Notes: a model not told the origin generated them from the sequence alone. Positions 24,245 through 36,140 are shown, counted from the stretch's first letter. The stretch is DNA of 64,000 nucleotides from Capsicum annuum (GCF_002878395.1 NW_025857455.1:86939-150938); one strand, 5' to 3'. Made by a program: numbers and translations.

Positions 24245-26690
24245 ATATGTAGAAAACATCATGCTTGTATGTAGGAGCCTTGAATTATCATAAAAATATC
24301 CTAATATAGGGCATTGTTCATGAATTAAACCCTAATATTATGCCCTAAACAGAAGTCAAACTTGAAAAAGTAGAGGAACACCAAAAGTTTGTATGTTAAG
24401 TTTATATTGAAAAAGATCATTCTTGATATTCGTGTGCACAATGAATTTGTTGAGACTGATTTAAAGTCCTAGGATGTGAAAATGGAAGGAAAATTCAAAG
24501 TTGTCAAATTTTGAGATTTTTTTTCAATTTTGTAATCCCTCATTATCAGTTGGATGCTAACAATTGGTCTTTCAGGTACCTATCGAACCGAAGAAGAAAT
24601 CTGGACAAGCTAGGAGATAGGATAAATTACCCGATCTCAGTGGCTCAGCTGATAAGTGCCCACTTGTATACATTAAAGCAGTCTCGGCCATGGCAACATG
24701 CAGTGTGACTAGGGGCTATGCAACTTGTAGATGATTCACAGTGGAGCATACTACCTTTCCTTAATTAGCCTAGGACCCAGATTGAGTCCATTCAAGGATG
24801 AAGAAAGCCCGAAGATCACCACTGCACTCTTCCTAGACTGTTGAGGGTGGTGGTGGTGATGATAAGGACAAGGAATACGATGATGAGGAGGCAAAGTCAA
24901 CTTTCACAGTAGTTATCTAGGACCTCTAGCCTGAAGAAGGGTCCCAAGATGAGTCTGATATAGTGGATGAGGTGCAGTTATCAGAAGTACCCTAATTTGA
25001 TGAGAGTAGAACAGTTTAGGAGAAGTCTTAAATTGTACCCTAGTCTGAGGAGGGTACAAACTAGACTACATACCATGGGCCAGCTCCTGATTCAGAGATA
25101 CTAGTTCTGCATTATGAAACATCCAACCCCTCATATGTCTCAGAGGAACCTATAGATGAGGTGAATCCGAGATGGTGCGTGGAGGAACTTTGGAATATTT
25201 TTCAGTTGGACAACCATATTACTAATTTTAGTTAGCCCATAAGGACTATCTATGAGGAGAGGCATTTTGATTTGTCTTGGTTGGTCGGTGTACCCTTGTT
25301 GCGGGCTGCTTTAGAAAAATATCAGTTGGGTGGATGGATTGACCCCTAGGTTCTTACAACTCGACTTTGGTGCAGGAATTTTATGAAATATAACACACCA
25401 CTATAGCCTTGACTATGATAAAATGTTGAGGTCTTTTGAGGTATACTGAGTAGCCCCATTTTGAGAAGGGTCGTATGAGAGAGGTTATGGTAGATATTTC
25501 AGCGGCAGCCATCTGCCGAGCTATCTTAAGGCTAGATTATATTTCTTTAGCATCCACAGCTGAGTGTGATTATAGATTAAGAGATGCTCATAATAGATAC
25601 ATTATATGTGATGTTGACCATAAGAGTGAGATAGTTGAGATGGCAAAATGCATCACTAGTTATATTTCACCTTTGGGTGATGATACCCCTTGTATAGAGG
25701 GAAAAAGTATGATAAAGAAGGTGACTCTCACTTTGTTGCTAAGTTTTGGTAACTGCTTATTCGTTATAGACTATGTCCGACTCATGCGGACAATGTATTG
25801 ACTTAGGATGGAGTTGTGGTAATTGGTAGCATGATGGTCGGATATGATATTAATTTTCCTGCTATTATTTGGCATGAGAATCATGAGAAAGATTTTGGTG
25901 GGTCTACAACTCTATCATTCCTACACCTTTTTTAGCAGTTATTTTATGTGGTCGGTGTGCCTAAGATACTAGGAGTTGATGAGAGATTACAAGTGATGAC
26001 CACAACACAAACTAAGATGATGAATGATTTGGCACGTTCAAACGTTCCTAGGATACCTCGTGCATTCACTATAGTACTTCTGGCCCCGTCTGAGGGCCCA
26101 TCAGTCCACCCAAAGTCTATTGATTCACAGGGAGATGATATGGGTGTTAGTTTGAATTTTGAGATGAGGGAGTAGAGAGAGGACACCGAATGGAGCACTC
26201 AGGGTTAGGGGACCCCTGCTACATCTACTTTAGCTCTTACATCTACTTCACAGTCGATGGGTACATATTTAGTGCCCCATCGCTTATCCACTACAACTTC
26301 TACTTCAAGTATGATGCTAGTATCTCATGAGTTTTTTGTAGAGCTTGGTGGAGAGTCAGAGAGTCACTGATACTCCGCTATAGAATGTTGATGCCGTGGT
26401 GGCTAATTCATATAGAAAAATCTGGCAATGTATCTATACTATAATAGAGATGATTGAGGCTAGATTCGAGTCGGTACATCGGGCATCTATGTTTGAGCTA
26501 CGAGTTGAGTTTCATACATGCATGGATGCTTTTGATAGTCGGGTATTAACTCGGTTTAGCAGCATTGAGGTTCCAAATCTAGGAGATATTATGGAGGAGG
26601 TGGATATACTTAGAGTAGAGGTACACATTCTTACTGAGAACCATATGATAACCATCTCTCTAGTTGTGCCCTCATTTGTTTAGCCAACAC
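24245..26690 (+). pseudogene. Athila late ORF, plant-transposon-protein-like
   Basis: The Athila copy resumes here after the nested chromovirus. Broken plus-strand frames include a basic N-terminal part (24511-24708), an acidic Glu/Asp-rich linker at about 24840-25180, and then a region with ERHFDLSWLVGVPLLRAALE (about 25260). An open piece at 25475-25801 contains EIVEMAKCITSYISPLGDDT. Next comes a broken block at 25840-25960 (NFPAIIWHE-like) leading into VVGVPKILGVDERLQVMTT. I recognise the pattern of the domain usually called 'putative plant transposon protein', which occurs as the third ORF of Athila-type elements and in many orphan Solanaceae proteins. A coiled-coil-like tail (26396-26683) closes it. 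Its function is unknown. At least two frameshifts and several stops are present. Confidence 0.7.
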
Positions 26691-28453
26691 CTTTGTGGTA
26701 TCCATTATACGATCCCCATTGTTGGTACCAAAATGGCTGAGAACGGGACCTATGGTATCCCATGATGCCATTTGACAAGTCCCTGAAAAGGTCTAACCAT
26801 GAGTCGTGAGTGCCTATTTTAGTAGTGCACCGCCGCCACCACTACATCCGCCACTCCAGATACCCTCACCTAAGGGAAATCAAGACACAGACACCTAGTG
26901 CATCCCAAGTATGTTCTTATTTCCTTGATTTAAATTTTTTATCATATTAGGGATAGTGCATAGTTTTTAGTTGGTGGTGGGATATACTATAGCCGCTGTG
27001 GGTTTTTGTTACCATGCTTCTTTTCTTTACGGCTGCGGTATAGTTGTAAGACCGACATGTTTAGGTTCAAAATTTATGTCGTGATGTGTTTTGTTTTGTA
27101 GAGTTTTTTTTTATGTAACTAGGAGATTTTTGAGTATTTATGGCAGTTGTCATATTTTGATTTATGATGTGTTTTGATTTTGAGAAAAAATGGTACCCCT
27201 CAAAATTTTGTTAGAACTATGTGAATGGATATATATGTGGGACTTTCGTGGATCTTGTTGTAGCATTAAAAATAGGGATATGATAATCATAGCTAACTTG
27301 TGCATGAACTGAATAGGTAGTAGCTTCTGATGTGATTCTGTGTCGTACGTGTGAGATGCTACCTAGTTCTCTTGGTGTGTTAAATCCAAAATATGCCTAG
27401 TTAGTCTTGCCTAAGTTGTAGGATAGTGGATTAGGAAAGGATCATAGGCCGTATTTGATTTTATTCCACTTTTAACCTAAATGACCTTCCCAATGTGAAA
27501 TTGTACCCCTTAATCCCATTTTTTTTAGCCTTTTAGCCTATTTCTTTGTTTTCACACTTCACCTTTCCATTTGTGTTGCAATGAACCTGTTTTGACATTG
27601 GTCCTTCTTAGATAATATGTAGCTCAACTCAGGCAAATTGCCTAACTTGAGGGTGGCTATTATAGGGGTACGTGATATAGAGTGGGTATGGAGAAGGATA
27701 AAAATAAGAGAAAAAGTTAGTAAGGCTGGGTATGGTAGAAAAAAAAGAAAAAATGAAAAGAAAAATATAAAAAATAAAATAAAAATAAAAAGAATAAATA
27801 AAAGAACTCACACCCAACATGAATGTGAAATAAAGAATAAAAGGGAGAAATAAGGGTGGAATAAAATGGAAATTGGTTAAAGTATGATAAAAAAAGTTAG
27901 TGTACTGCCAAGGAGTCATAGTCACTTGATATATCCATATGTACCATATATCTCCCAAGCTTACATAACAAGCCGAATAAAGTCCTATAGTGATCCTAAC
28001 TTGACTGTCTGAAATCCAAGGTAAAGAAAATAAGAGCAAGCCTATGGTATTTGACGCACATTGGTTGAACTTCTCTTTTGAGTGTGAGTGTCTCTTGATC
28101 ATCCCCGCATTGACATGCTTAGTTCATATGAGTGAGTGGGACTTCTTTGATTGTGAGGGCACATGGGTTGCTCTACTAGTTTCTTACTTGTTCGAGTAGT
28201 GAAACTTGTATATACGTATGGTTGTCTTTTGCTAATGTAATTTCCATATCTTGATCCCATTGGGTTACATTGTTGTGCTTTATAAATCATACACAATTGG
28301 GTTTTACCGGTTTATATAGGAAGGGGGTAATGTATTTGAGCTTAAAATAATGACCAATTGCCTTAGATAGCTTACATTCTCTTAGTTAAGCGTGATGCTT
28401 TTATTTTATCTTGTTATGTTTCCTTAGGACATACAAACATTCTAAATTGAGGG
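26691..28453 (+). mobile_element. Athila 3' noncoding region
   Basis: No gene is visible. A short CAGGCAAATTGCCTAACTTG palindromic element occurs at 27632, which I associate with Athila 3' regions. A purine-rich A/G tract lies at 27735-27810 and produces spurious Lys-rich or Phe-rich frames on either strand. The last bases before the LTR are AAATTGAGGG, the probable polypurine tract. Confidence 0.6.
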
Positions 28454-29943
28454 TGTTGATGTGTTATGGATTTATAGCACTTTCAATGCTTAAAACTATG
28501 AAAATATGCAAGTTTTTAAGGTTGTTTTGTGTGATATGATGTATTTTGTGTATGTTTTGCAGGAAACTAGGTTTTGGATGACAAAAGGAAGAAAAAGATG
28601 AAAATTGAAGTTTTTGGCTACTTACTGAGGTTATTTTAGGAGTATGTGACACCTACCAGGCATAGGTGACCTAAGCAAGTATCAGAAATTGAAGTCCAGA
28701 TGCTCAGAAGCAGAAAAAAGAAGACTCTACATTATCCTATGTCGACATATAGCACGCATGTGGTATATACAGCTCGTATGTGACATAGGATAGTTCAAAG
28801 ATCAAAATTCCAAAGAGATGTAGGATATGTGTAGAATTTCTGCACTTACCTAGGTCCACCTACGGTCCATATGAGGTACATAGGTTCGTGTGTGGCCTAA
28901 GTAAGTGGCTGCCAACCTTAAATTTTCTTTTTCACTTGAGAATTGATTTTTCAGGTTTCCTTATGTACTATAAATACCTTTTTGACATTTTGTAGTGAGG
29001 TTATGTAGTCTTGACAATTAAAACTTATATTTTAACTCCAAGATTCAAATTTGATCTTAGGATTACACATTTTGATTCAAAGATTTGGATTTGATCTTGT
29101 GATTTTGGTTTTATTGATTTTGGTTGATAATTCAGTTTCAAACTTAAAGTTTTATACCATTCTTCTTGTGATATTATTTATAGCTTTCATTATGAATTTT
29201 TTTGATCGTTTCACAAGCATGAGCGGCTAAAACCCTTACCTATGGTTATGGGAACCCTGGCATATTGATGAAGTAGGGGAAGTGTGTAGTTGTTCTGAAC
29301 CAATACTTGTTCATGCATTATATTATCTTCAATTTAATAGTTGTTCTAGCAATTAGAAACGTTATGATCCCACCTAGATTACTGCTACTTACTCCACAAA
29401 AGGAGTAATGACTAAGAAAAGGTAATTACAACAATAATTTGAAGACTAACTATTGATCAAGGATAATCAGTATTAATCATGTAAGATGGTTAACTGTCAT
29501 CTAATAATTTGAGAATTAAAAGGTAATAGTTAACTGGAATCTAGGGTAAGGGTTAGTAATGAGACATCCTGAGGCTTATAAGGCAAAGTATGTAATCCGT
29601 CATGAGTCCACAAGATAGTTGATGGTACATAACTTATCAGATTTTGCATGCAATGTACTAGGTTGGTTCAACAAAGCACGATAAACATACGAATTTGAGA
29701 AGATAGGGGAAACACAGCTCTAGTGGTCATCTCTGACTATTTACAATAAAAGTTACATACATATACTTGTTCGATACTATTACGAAAAAACCTCAATTTA
29801 CTTTTTGTTCAGCCTGTTAAGTTCAGCAAACCAAATATATATATCCAAGTATCTCTTAAGGGTTTGTCCTCAACCTAGTTGGGTTGTTCTCTTGACAGTG
29901 ATCGATTTATCCTTAATTGGAGGCATAGTTTATGCATTGATCA
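28454..29943 (+). mobile_element. Athila-type 3' LTR
   Basis: It runs from TGTTGATGTG to TTGATCA and contains everything in the 5' LTR fragment plus the first ~450 bp missing there. U3 at 28630-28900 has a cluster of GTATGTGACATAGG/CCTATGTCGAC-like motifs. A TATA-like CTATAAATACC lies at 28970. It ends inside an integrase gene, so it marks the right border of the Athila insertion. Confidence 0.85.
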
Positions 29944-31018
29944 AGGTACACAATTTACTTTTCATTTTTGGCAATCATTTCAAAAGGGCCTTTGTCCAAA
30001 AGTGAAGCTTAGTACTGATTTTCATCCGCAGAAAGATGGTCAAGCCAAGTGTATGATTTATACTTTAGAAGATATGTTAAGAGATTTTTTGATGGACTCC
30101 AAAGGAAATTGGGATGGTCATCAACCCTTAATTGAATTTGCCTATACAAATAGTTACTATGCTATTATTTAGGTATCTCCTTTTGACGCCAAGTATGGTT
30201 TTAGATATAGATCAACCATGGGTTGTTTTGAGGTTGGTGAAGAAGCATTGGTTGGGATAAATTTTGTTCTCAAATCTACGAAGGACGTTTACTTGATTCG
30301 TGAGAAGTTGAAAATCGCTCCAAGTCATCTGATATCGTATGCAGATGTGAGACAAAGGAAGATGAAGTTTGAGGTGGGTGATTGTGTGTTTTTAAAGGTG
30401 TCACCCATGAAAAGAGTGATGAGATTTGAGAAAAATTAAAAGCTTAGTCCCTAATTTAGTGGTCCTTATGAAATTGTAAGTGTGTTGGGGGTTTTACCTA
30501 TGAGTTAGACCTTTTATTAGAATTTGCCACTGTGTATCTAGCCTTTCATGTATCGATGTTGAAGAAGTATATTGGAGACCCATCTTTGGTAGTGCCCATA
30601 GAGATTATTAAAGTGAAAGATAGTCTATTTTATGAGGAGATTCTAGTTCAAATCCTTGATTGACAAATTCGAAGGTTAAGGAATAAGGAAATTATTTCAG
30701 TGAAAGTTCCATGGAGGAATCAGAGAGTTGAGGGGGAGACTTGGAAAGCAGAGGCAAACATGATGAGGCAATATTCTCATCTATTTACTTATGGCGTAGA
30801 GTTAGTTTGAGGTAAGAAATCTTTTCTTATCTATTCTATTAACCAATATCCTTACTCTTACCTTATTAAGGTTATGTCTAATGAGTTATTTCAGTTGTAA
30901 GATCATGTTTGAGGTGAATGATTTTAGTTTTAGAGTAAAACAAGTATCATATCTCAGCCTAACAAACCCATGAGACAGGTCTTTCCCATCCCAACCTTCA
31001 ATTAAGAACGAATGGTCC
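29944..31018 (+). pseudogene. pol: Chromovirus integrase C-terminal part, family 2
   Basis: The plus-strand frame enters at the Athila border (IDQGTQFTFHFWQSFQKG) and continues to HPQKDGQAKCMIYTLEDML. The third catalytic Glu of the integrase core, normally in QAER, is Lys here. An open piece at 30218-30439 covers the domain after the core (KFEVGDCVFLKVSPM). Beyond 30440 the frame shifts: the PFMY/SMLKKYIGDPS-like block and the chromodomain-like end (LSYEE, QIRRLRNKE equivalents) can be followed only in pieces to about 30790. The upstream half of the element is not in the window, because Athila inserted into this gene and its left flank has been lost. Confidence 0.85.
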
Positions 31019-31032
31019 TAAGAGGGAGATAA
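31019..31032 (+). other. Polypurine tract
   Basis: AAGAGGGAGATAA directly precedes the LTR start TGTTAGACC. Confidence 0.8.
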
Positions 31033-33030
31033 TGTTAGACCTTAAGATTTCAACAATTTTATTTTCATAGTTCCATCATATTTTATTGTGATTTCTGAGT
31101 TGATTATGATAAGGAATGATAATGGGACCATTAAGAAGTGTTTTAGTATTTTTGAAATGCGTTTTGGATATTTTGGAACCCCAAGGTAGTAAGGGTATGC
31201 CTTTAGAACATGCCACAGAAGTATGGCACACCCTTATGCAAAAACTAATGGCCTTGTGTGATACAGGTGTGCCACGCTAGCTAGATTCTATGATAAGGAC
31301 GTGCCATGCCCAAATGCACAGAAATACCAAATTTTTTTTTATGAAATTTGTTTAGGGTTTATGGTATTTTACCTCTTAAATGATTTCCCAACCATACTAA
31401 ACATGTTTCCCCACCCTCCCAAATTATTACACATGATTCATTTCCTCCGTAAACTCTCAATAACACAAAAAGGGAATTCTTCTACAAAATTTAAGATTTT
31501 CAAGTTCCAATCCAAGTTCCTCTCAAGAAAACTCAATAAAGTTCAAGTCTGTGGGGTTTTATCAAGGGTAACCTTTTATCTTTGTGCACAAAAGTTCCAT
31601 TTTTACCTTTAATTTAAGAAATTTATAACTAGGGTTCATACCCCTTTTTCTTATGCTTGAGATTATGATTGTTCTTCATGAGTTGCATATTATTTTGCAT
31701 ATGATTTCATGCTTACTTAAGTTTTTATCCACTAATGTGATATCAAGAATTGAGTTGTGATATTTTGATATAAAGTTTCCATGAGATGTTAAATCCTTAC
31801 AATTTGAGCATAAAGTACTCAGTTTACAAGAAGTTTGAGTTTACTAATTCGAGATACAAAAGTATTACAACATGATAAAATCTTAAATTTTGATTTATGA
31901 TTACAGACAAGATATGAAGGTTACATAAGAAATAGTGATTTTTAGATTGAAATATAAGCATATTGTGTCTTCAAACTTATCATCTCATATGTTTATTTTA
32001 AGGTAATTTTCATATATATTACGATCAATAGTGTGGTTAATGAGTTGTACCTAGTACCAATGAGTGAAGACTTAGCATACTCCATAAACTACGTGTTACC
32101 GTAGGTTATTATTCAGCTTGTCCAAATGGGCATGAAGCTTGTTCTAATGGGCTTGTCATATATTATTAAGCTTGTCTAAATAGACATGTTTAGATGATCA
32201 CTCCAGTTATTCTTTATACCTTGGCAAGGTATATTGAGCCTTTTCGATGAGGCTTTTAGACATCGTATTTTATGATGCTCGCATGGTTTATTTCGATTAT
32301 AAGAAACCCCCACAGAAAAAGAAGATTTTAGTAACTAAGTGTAATGACTCATAATCTTTATTCAGATATAGTCTTATGATTTATGCTTTATGAGATTTCA
32401 AATTTCAATTTATTTATGATCAAGGTGAGTCTATTTAAATTTAGCATGCTTGATTTGTAAGTATGTTTAGTTTCAGTTTTACTTATTGCATTTACCCCTA
32501 CAAATTTAGTACATTTTAGACGTGCTGACCACATATATGTTTGTCTGGCTACATTATTTCATAATGTATGTTCTGTTGTTCATCCCATGCAGCACGACTT
32601 TCCATGATCACCACTTCCTACATCCAACCAGTTGGTGAGTAATCATAGTGCGAGGGCCAAGCTTATGTTGGTTCTATATGCTTATTATTATTTGTTAAGT
32701 TGTTATGCTTTCAATGTGGGTCAGCTGGGGTCTGTCCCAGTAGCTTTTCAATTTTAGTTAGAGGCTTATCAAAACTAGTCAGATGATGTGGTTCTTTCGG
32801 ATACTCATCGTTTTAAATAATACAAAGTTGTAGTGTTTTGTTGAGATTGTTCATCCATTTGAACCAAGTTTATAAGTTTCCTTAAGTTTCCTCTCATTTT
32901 TTAAGTTTCTCTCATTTTTTAAGTTTATTTTATTTGAGTTTAATGTCGAATAGATATCATTGGTTAGCTTTGAGGCTACTTGTAGTCCTAATCACCCTGT
33001 GACGTCTAGAGGGTATCCTCAGGTCATACA
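31033..33030 (+). mobile_element. 3' LTR of the family 2 chromovirus
   Basis: It starts at TGTTAGACCTTAAG after the polypurine tract. Near 32690-33025 it has the typical chromovirus LTR end region (GTCAGCTGGGGTCTGTCCCAG, then GAGGCTACTTGTAGTCCTAATC, then CAGGTCATAC). The exact end is uncertain because the viral insertion follows within 90 bases. No coding sequence is present. Confidence 0.75.
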
Positions 33031-33116
33031 AAATAAGAGGTTCATAAACAACCTATGAAGAAGAAAACATATTTTCCTATCCATGAAATTCAAAATAATT
33101 ATTAATGAGACAAAAG

Positions 33117-33171
33117 ACTTAATAACTATTTATCATCTAGTAAAGTTACCGCGCCTAATCCACACCCCCTA
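33117..33171 (+). repeat. Left copy of the viral terminal direct repeat
   Basis: It matches 41221-41275 at 51 of 55 positions without gaps (for example TAGTAAAGTTACC is shared). It ends four bases before the primer-binding site. Confidence 0.9.
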
Positions 33172-33175
33172 CAAT

Positions 33176-33187
33176 TGGTATCAAAGC
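33176..33187 (+). other. Viral tRNA-Met primer-binding site
   Basis: TGGTATCAAAGC is one base off the caulimovirid consensus TGGTATCAGAGC. It primes minus-strand DNA synthesis and is conventionally the start of the genome map. Confidence 0.85.
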
Positions 33188-33269
33188 ACAGTTATTTAAA
33201 AAATACGGAAGTAGCATATATGTTTGAATTTAGATTGGATTTACTTGAGATTAATTATATTGATTAATT

Positions 33270-33529
33270 ATGAGAAGACCATTTAAAAACAGAGAAGCTT
33301 TTAGAAAAAGTAAAGAATCTTTAATTAGTAATATTCAGAATATATAAGTCTAAATAAAACAAAAGAAAACCCATAAAGATTAGTCTACCTAATTATCTTA
33401 ATATCTAGTATTGAAGCAAAATTAATAATCCATTTAAAATCTAGAAGAATGAAACATATACCACCTAATTATGATAAAATCAGATTTAGATATCTACCAA
33501 AATATTATAAATATGGTTTAAATGAATAA
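33270..33529 (+). pseudogene. Viral small ORF 1
   Basis: The first ATG after the primer-binding site opens a basic stretch (MRRPFKNREAFRKSKESLIS). The frame is lost near 33345, and reading continues in another frame with one TAA to a stop at 33527-33529. In that second part 29 residues align without gaps to the end of the small ORF at 40975-41157 (17 identical, both ending HLKSRR). It overlaps the next ATG by eight bases (33522). I do not recognise the family. The product would be short, basic and possibly helical. Confidence 0.6.
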
Positions 33530-33734
33530 ATTACAAAATTACAAAGAATTAAAATAAATTATTTCTGAAAAACGTAAAGAATTAAAAATAAGAATAGAAA
33601 GACTACATTATAATATATTTGCCGGAGTTAGTAAAAACTCAATAAATACACAAAAAGATGAAATATCAAATTTAGAATCACAAAAAGATAGTTTAGAATA
33701 TATATATCAACATGAACTATTTACAATAAAATGA
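33522..33734 (+). pseudogene. Viral small ORF 2, coiled-coil-like
   Basis: The ATG at 33522 overlaps the end of small ORF 1. One in-frame TAA occurs at the twelfth codon; otherwise the frame is open. Its residues are heptad-like with many Glu, Lys, Ile and Leu (KELKIRIERLHYNIF, then EISNLESQKDSLEYI). Its TGA stop overlaps the ATG of the coat-protein ORF in an ATGA arrangement (33731-33734), as expected for coupled reinitiation. No database family is assigned. Confidence 0.6.
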
Positions 33735-35524
33735 ACAAAGAAGAATTTATAATAGATGAAAAATATATGAAAATCACGAAGGATTAAAAATACAAATAGT
33801 ATTTTCTAATCTAGGAAGAAGATATAAGAAAATATGTGACTATTTATATTTAATGTTAGTAAAAATAAGAATTAAAATTAGAAGATAAATTGACAGTTAT
33901 GGTAAGAATAGAAAGGGAAAATGAAGAAATAAATAGAAAAAAAGAAATAGAAAAAATAAAACAACAAACTACAGAAGAATTATGAAAAATAGAAGAAACT
34001 AAAAATAGTAGGATTGCTGAATTAGAAATAGAACTACAAATGTTAAAAGATATGTATGAAGAAAGACAAAAAGAAAAGGAAGAAAAAAATAAAGAACAAA
34101 AATTGCTAAACAAAATAAATTAATTTAAAGAAAAATTACAAATAAATAATAAAGAAATAAAAAACAAGGAATTAGAAATAAATAATATAGATATTGAAGA
34201 CACAGATAATAATGATTCAGAAGATAGTGAAACATATACAGAAATATTAACAAATACAAAAAAATTAGAATATAATGAAAAACAAGAAGTAATTAATGAA
34301 GAAAACTTAGAAAATATCAACATAGAAATAAATACTCTTGATAAAAAAGAAGATCAAAATATAATACCTAGTACATTAGAAATAAGAAAACCTACATATT
34401 ATAAGAATAAGTTTAAAAGATATAATCTAAAGAAAGAATATGACAAATGAACAACAAAATAAATAGTTAATAAAAATTATAACTTTTTCGACTTAGACTG
34501 TGTAATAGATACAGAAAAAATAATATAATTATGGATAGAATATATGACAAAACAATTATTAGATAATAATATAAACGTAACAGATGCACCAGAATATAGA
34601 GAGAGAACACTAATAGGAACAGTGAAATTATGGTTTTCAAATTTAACTGAAAATAGCAAAAAAATATTAAGAAGAACTGATAAACCTACGGAAGGAACAT
34701 CATCAACAACAGCTAAACTAACACCTATAGAGTTATTAAAAAAATATGAAAAGGCTATAAAAGATGAATTTGGTAGTATGACAACAATAGAAGAAGAACA
34801 AAATGAAGAAAAAGATACAAATAGAAATTTAATACTAAAATTAGCAATATGTAATATGTGTTACATAGATGAATATACTTGCGCATTTAAAGAATATTAT
34901 TATAAAGGAGCATATAATATAGAATAAAGTAAAGAAATAAGGAAATTATATTTTAATAAATTACCCGAACCATTTAGTTTAAAAATAATAAAGAGTTGGG
35001 AAGAAGCAAAAATAGTAGATACTCTAGGAACAAGAATAAAATTTTTACAACAATGGTATAGAAACCTATGTGAAAAATATAGAGAAGAAATAAAAATGAA
35101 AAAAACATTAATAAGAAATTTAGCATGTTGGAAAGATAACATAGCACCTCAATTTGGATGCGAAGAAAGATATTATAAGAAAAGAAAAAGACATAAGAAA
35201 TATAAGAAATACAAAAAATCAAAATATAAATATAAGAAACCAAGAAAAAGATATTATGTAAAAAATTATAAACATAAAAGACCATATAGGAAAAAGAAAT
35301 CTATAAAAGAATGTACTTGTTATAATTGCGGAAAATTAGGATATTTAGCTAGAGATTGTAAATTACCTAAAAACTCAAAAAATAAACAAATATTAGAAAT
35401 AAAAATAGAAAATACAGAATATATGCAGATAGATTATATAGATTACGAATTAGAAAGTGAAGACAGTATATATAAAATTTCAGAGAATGAAACAGATAGT
35501 GAATTAGATGAATCAGATGACTGA
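33731..35524 (+). pseudogene. Viral coat-protein ORF (CCHC, acidic tail), broken
   Basis: Reads from the ATG at 33731, with a frame change before about 33870. From there one frame can be followed to 35524, broken by six stops: TGA 33983, TAA 34121, TGA 34448, TAA 34460, TAA 34526 and TAA 34925. Domains in order: a Glu/Lys-rich coiled coil (33870-34120), an acidic stretch (34190-34300), a conserved core (34544-35090), a Lys/Arg/Tyr-rich basic block (35165-35300), and a zinc knuckle at about 35310-35360 reading CYNCGKLGYLARDC, in which the usual His is Tyr. An acidic C-terminus follows. Acidic ends, a basic block and one knuckle are the hallmarks of caulimovirid coat proteins, which package the DNA genome. 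It overlaps the movement-protein ORF by 17 bases. Confidence 0.85.
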
Positions 35525-35934
35525 AATAGATATACAAATAAATCAAATGACTGAACAAGATATAAAAATTAGAGACCCAATAAAATACGTACACCTAGGA
35601 GGTACAGAGATATTAATAAAAGCATGTTTCAGAGAAGGAATAGATACACCAATAGAATTATACATAGCAGATGATAGAATTATAAAACCTATAGAAAAAA
35701 GTATAATAACTGCCATAAAAGCAAATTTAATATACCAAAAATTTAAATTTATAGTAAGTGCGAATTATTCAGTAGCAATAACAGATAAAAATATAGATAA
35801 ATCATTAGTATTATATTGGAAAATATCAGGAATAGAATTAACGCCATGAAGTAAAAAAATGAGGAAATAAAAACTGACAATCATATATGTCCAGATCTAC
35901 CAAGAAGTTTAATAAATACTAAAAATATAGCAGA

Positions 35935-35968
<34 letters not shown>

Positions 35969-36139
35969 GGAATTAGAAAAATAAAAATAGAATTTGAAGT
36001 AAAGGAAGAAATGCAAAAAATAGACATAATATTAGGAATAAAATGGCTAGAACAAGTAAAACCATATAATATAAAACATACACAATTAACCATAACATAT
36101 AACAGAGAGAAATTATTCTTAAGAAGAACTTTAACATGA
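35508..36139 (+). pseudogene. Viral movement protein (30K type), broken
   Basis: The ATG at 35508 overlaps the coat-protein end. The open part to 35849 (113 codons) contains KYVHLGGTEILIKACFREG, then TPIELYIADDRI and VLYWKISG, the N-terminal core pattern of caulimovirid 30K movement proteins, which form tubules at plasmodesmata. A TGA at 35847 ends the frame. About 50 bases later another frame continues to 36139, with an Ile run encoded by an ATA/AAT repeat (35934-35970) and a block with KIDIILGIKWLEQVKPYNI. I take this second part as the C-terminal half, although its ILG motif could also suggest a protease-like fold. The family median is near 300 residues, so about a third is lost or scrambled. 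Confidence 0.7.
35934..35970. repeat. AAT trinucleotide microsatellite in viral ORF
   Basis: About eleven AAT/ATA repeats encode an isoleucine run in the movement-protein downstream frame. It probably expanded after integration. Confidence 0.85.
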
Positions 36140-36140
36140 A

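Noticed and set aside
24511..24708. A cellular gene starting after the chromovirus
   Set aside because: It is continuous with the Athila late region and joins across the nested element; no independent gene structure is seen.
27629..28102. A 157-codon Phe/Tyr/Ser-rich minus-strand frame resembling a membrane protein
   Set aside because: It is the complement of the A/G-rich tract in the Athila 3' region; hydrophobicity comes from composition, and it lies between the late ORF and the LTR.
33856..35594. Several Phe/Ser/Leu-rich open frames on the minus strand in the viral block
   Set aside because: They are the antisense of A-rich viral coding sequence, have no family pattern, and vanish where the viral composition ends.
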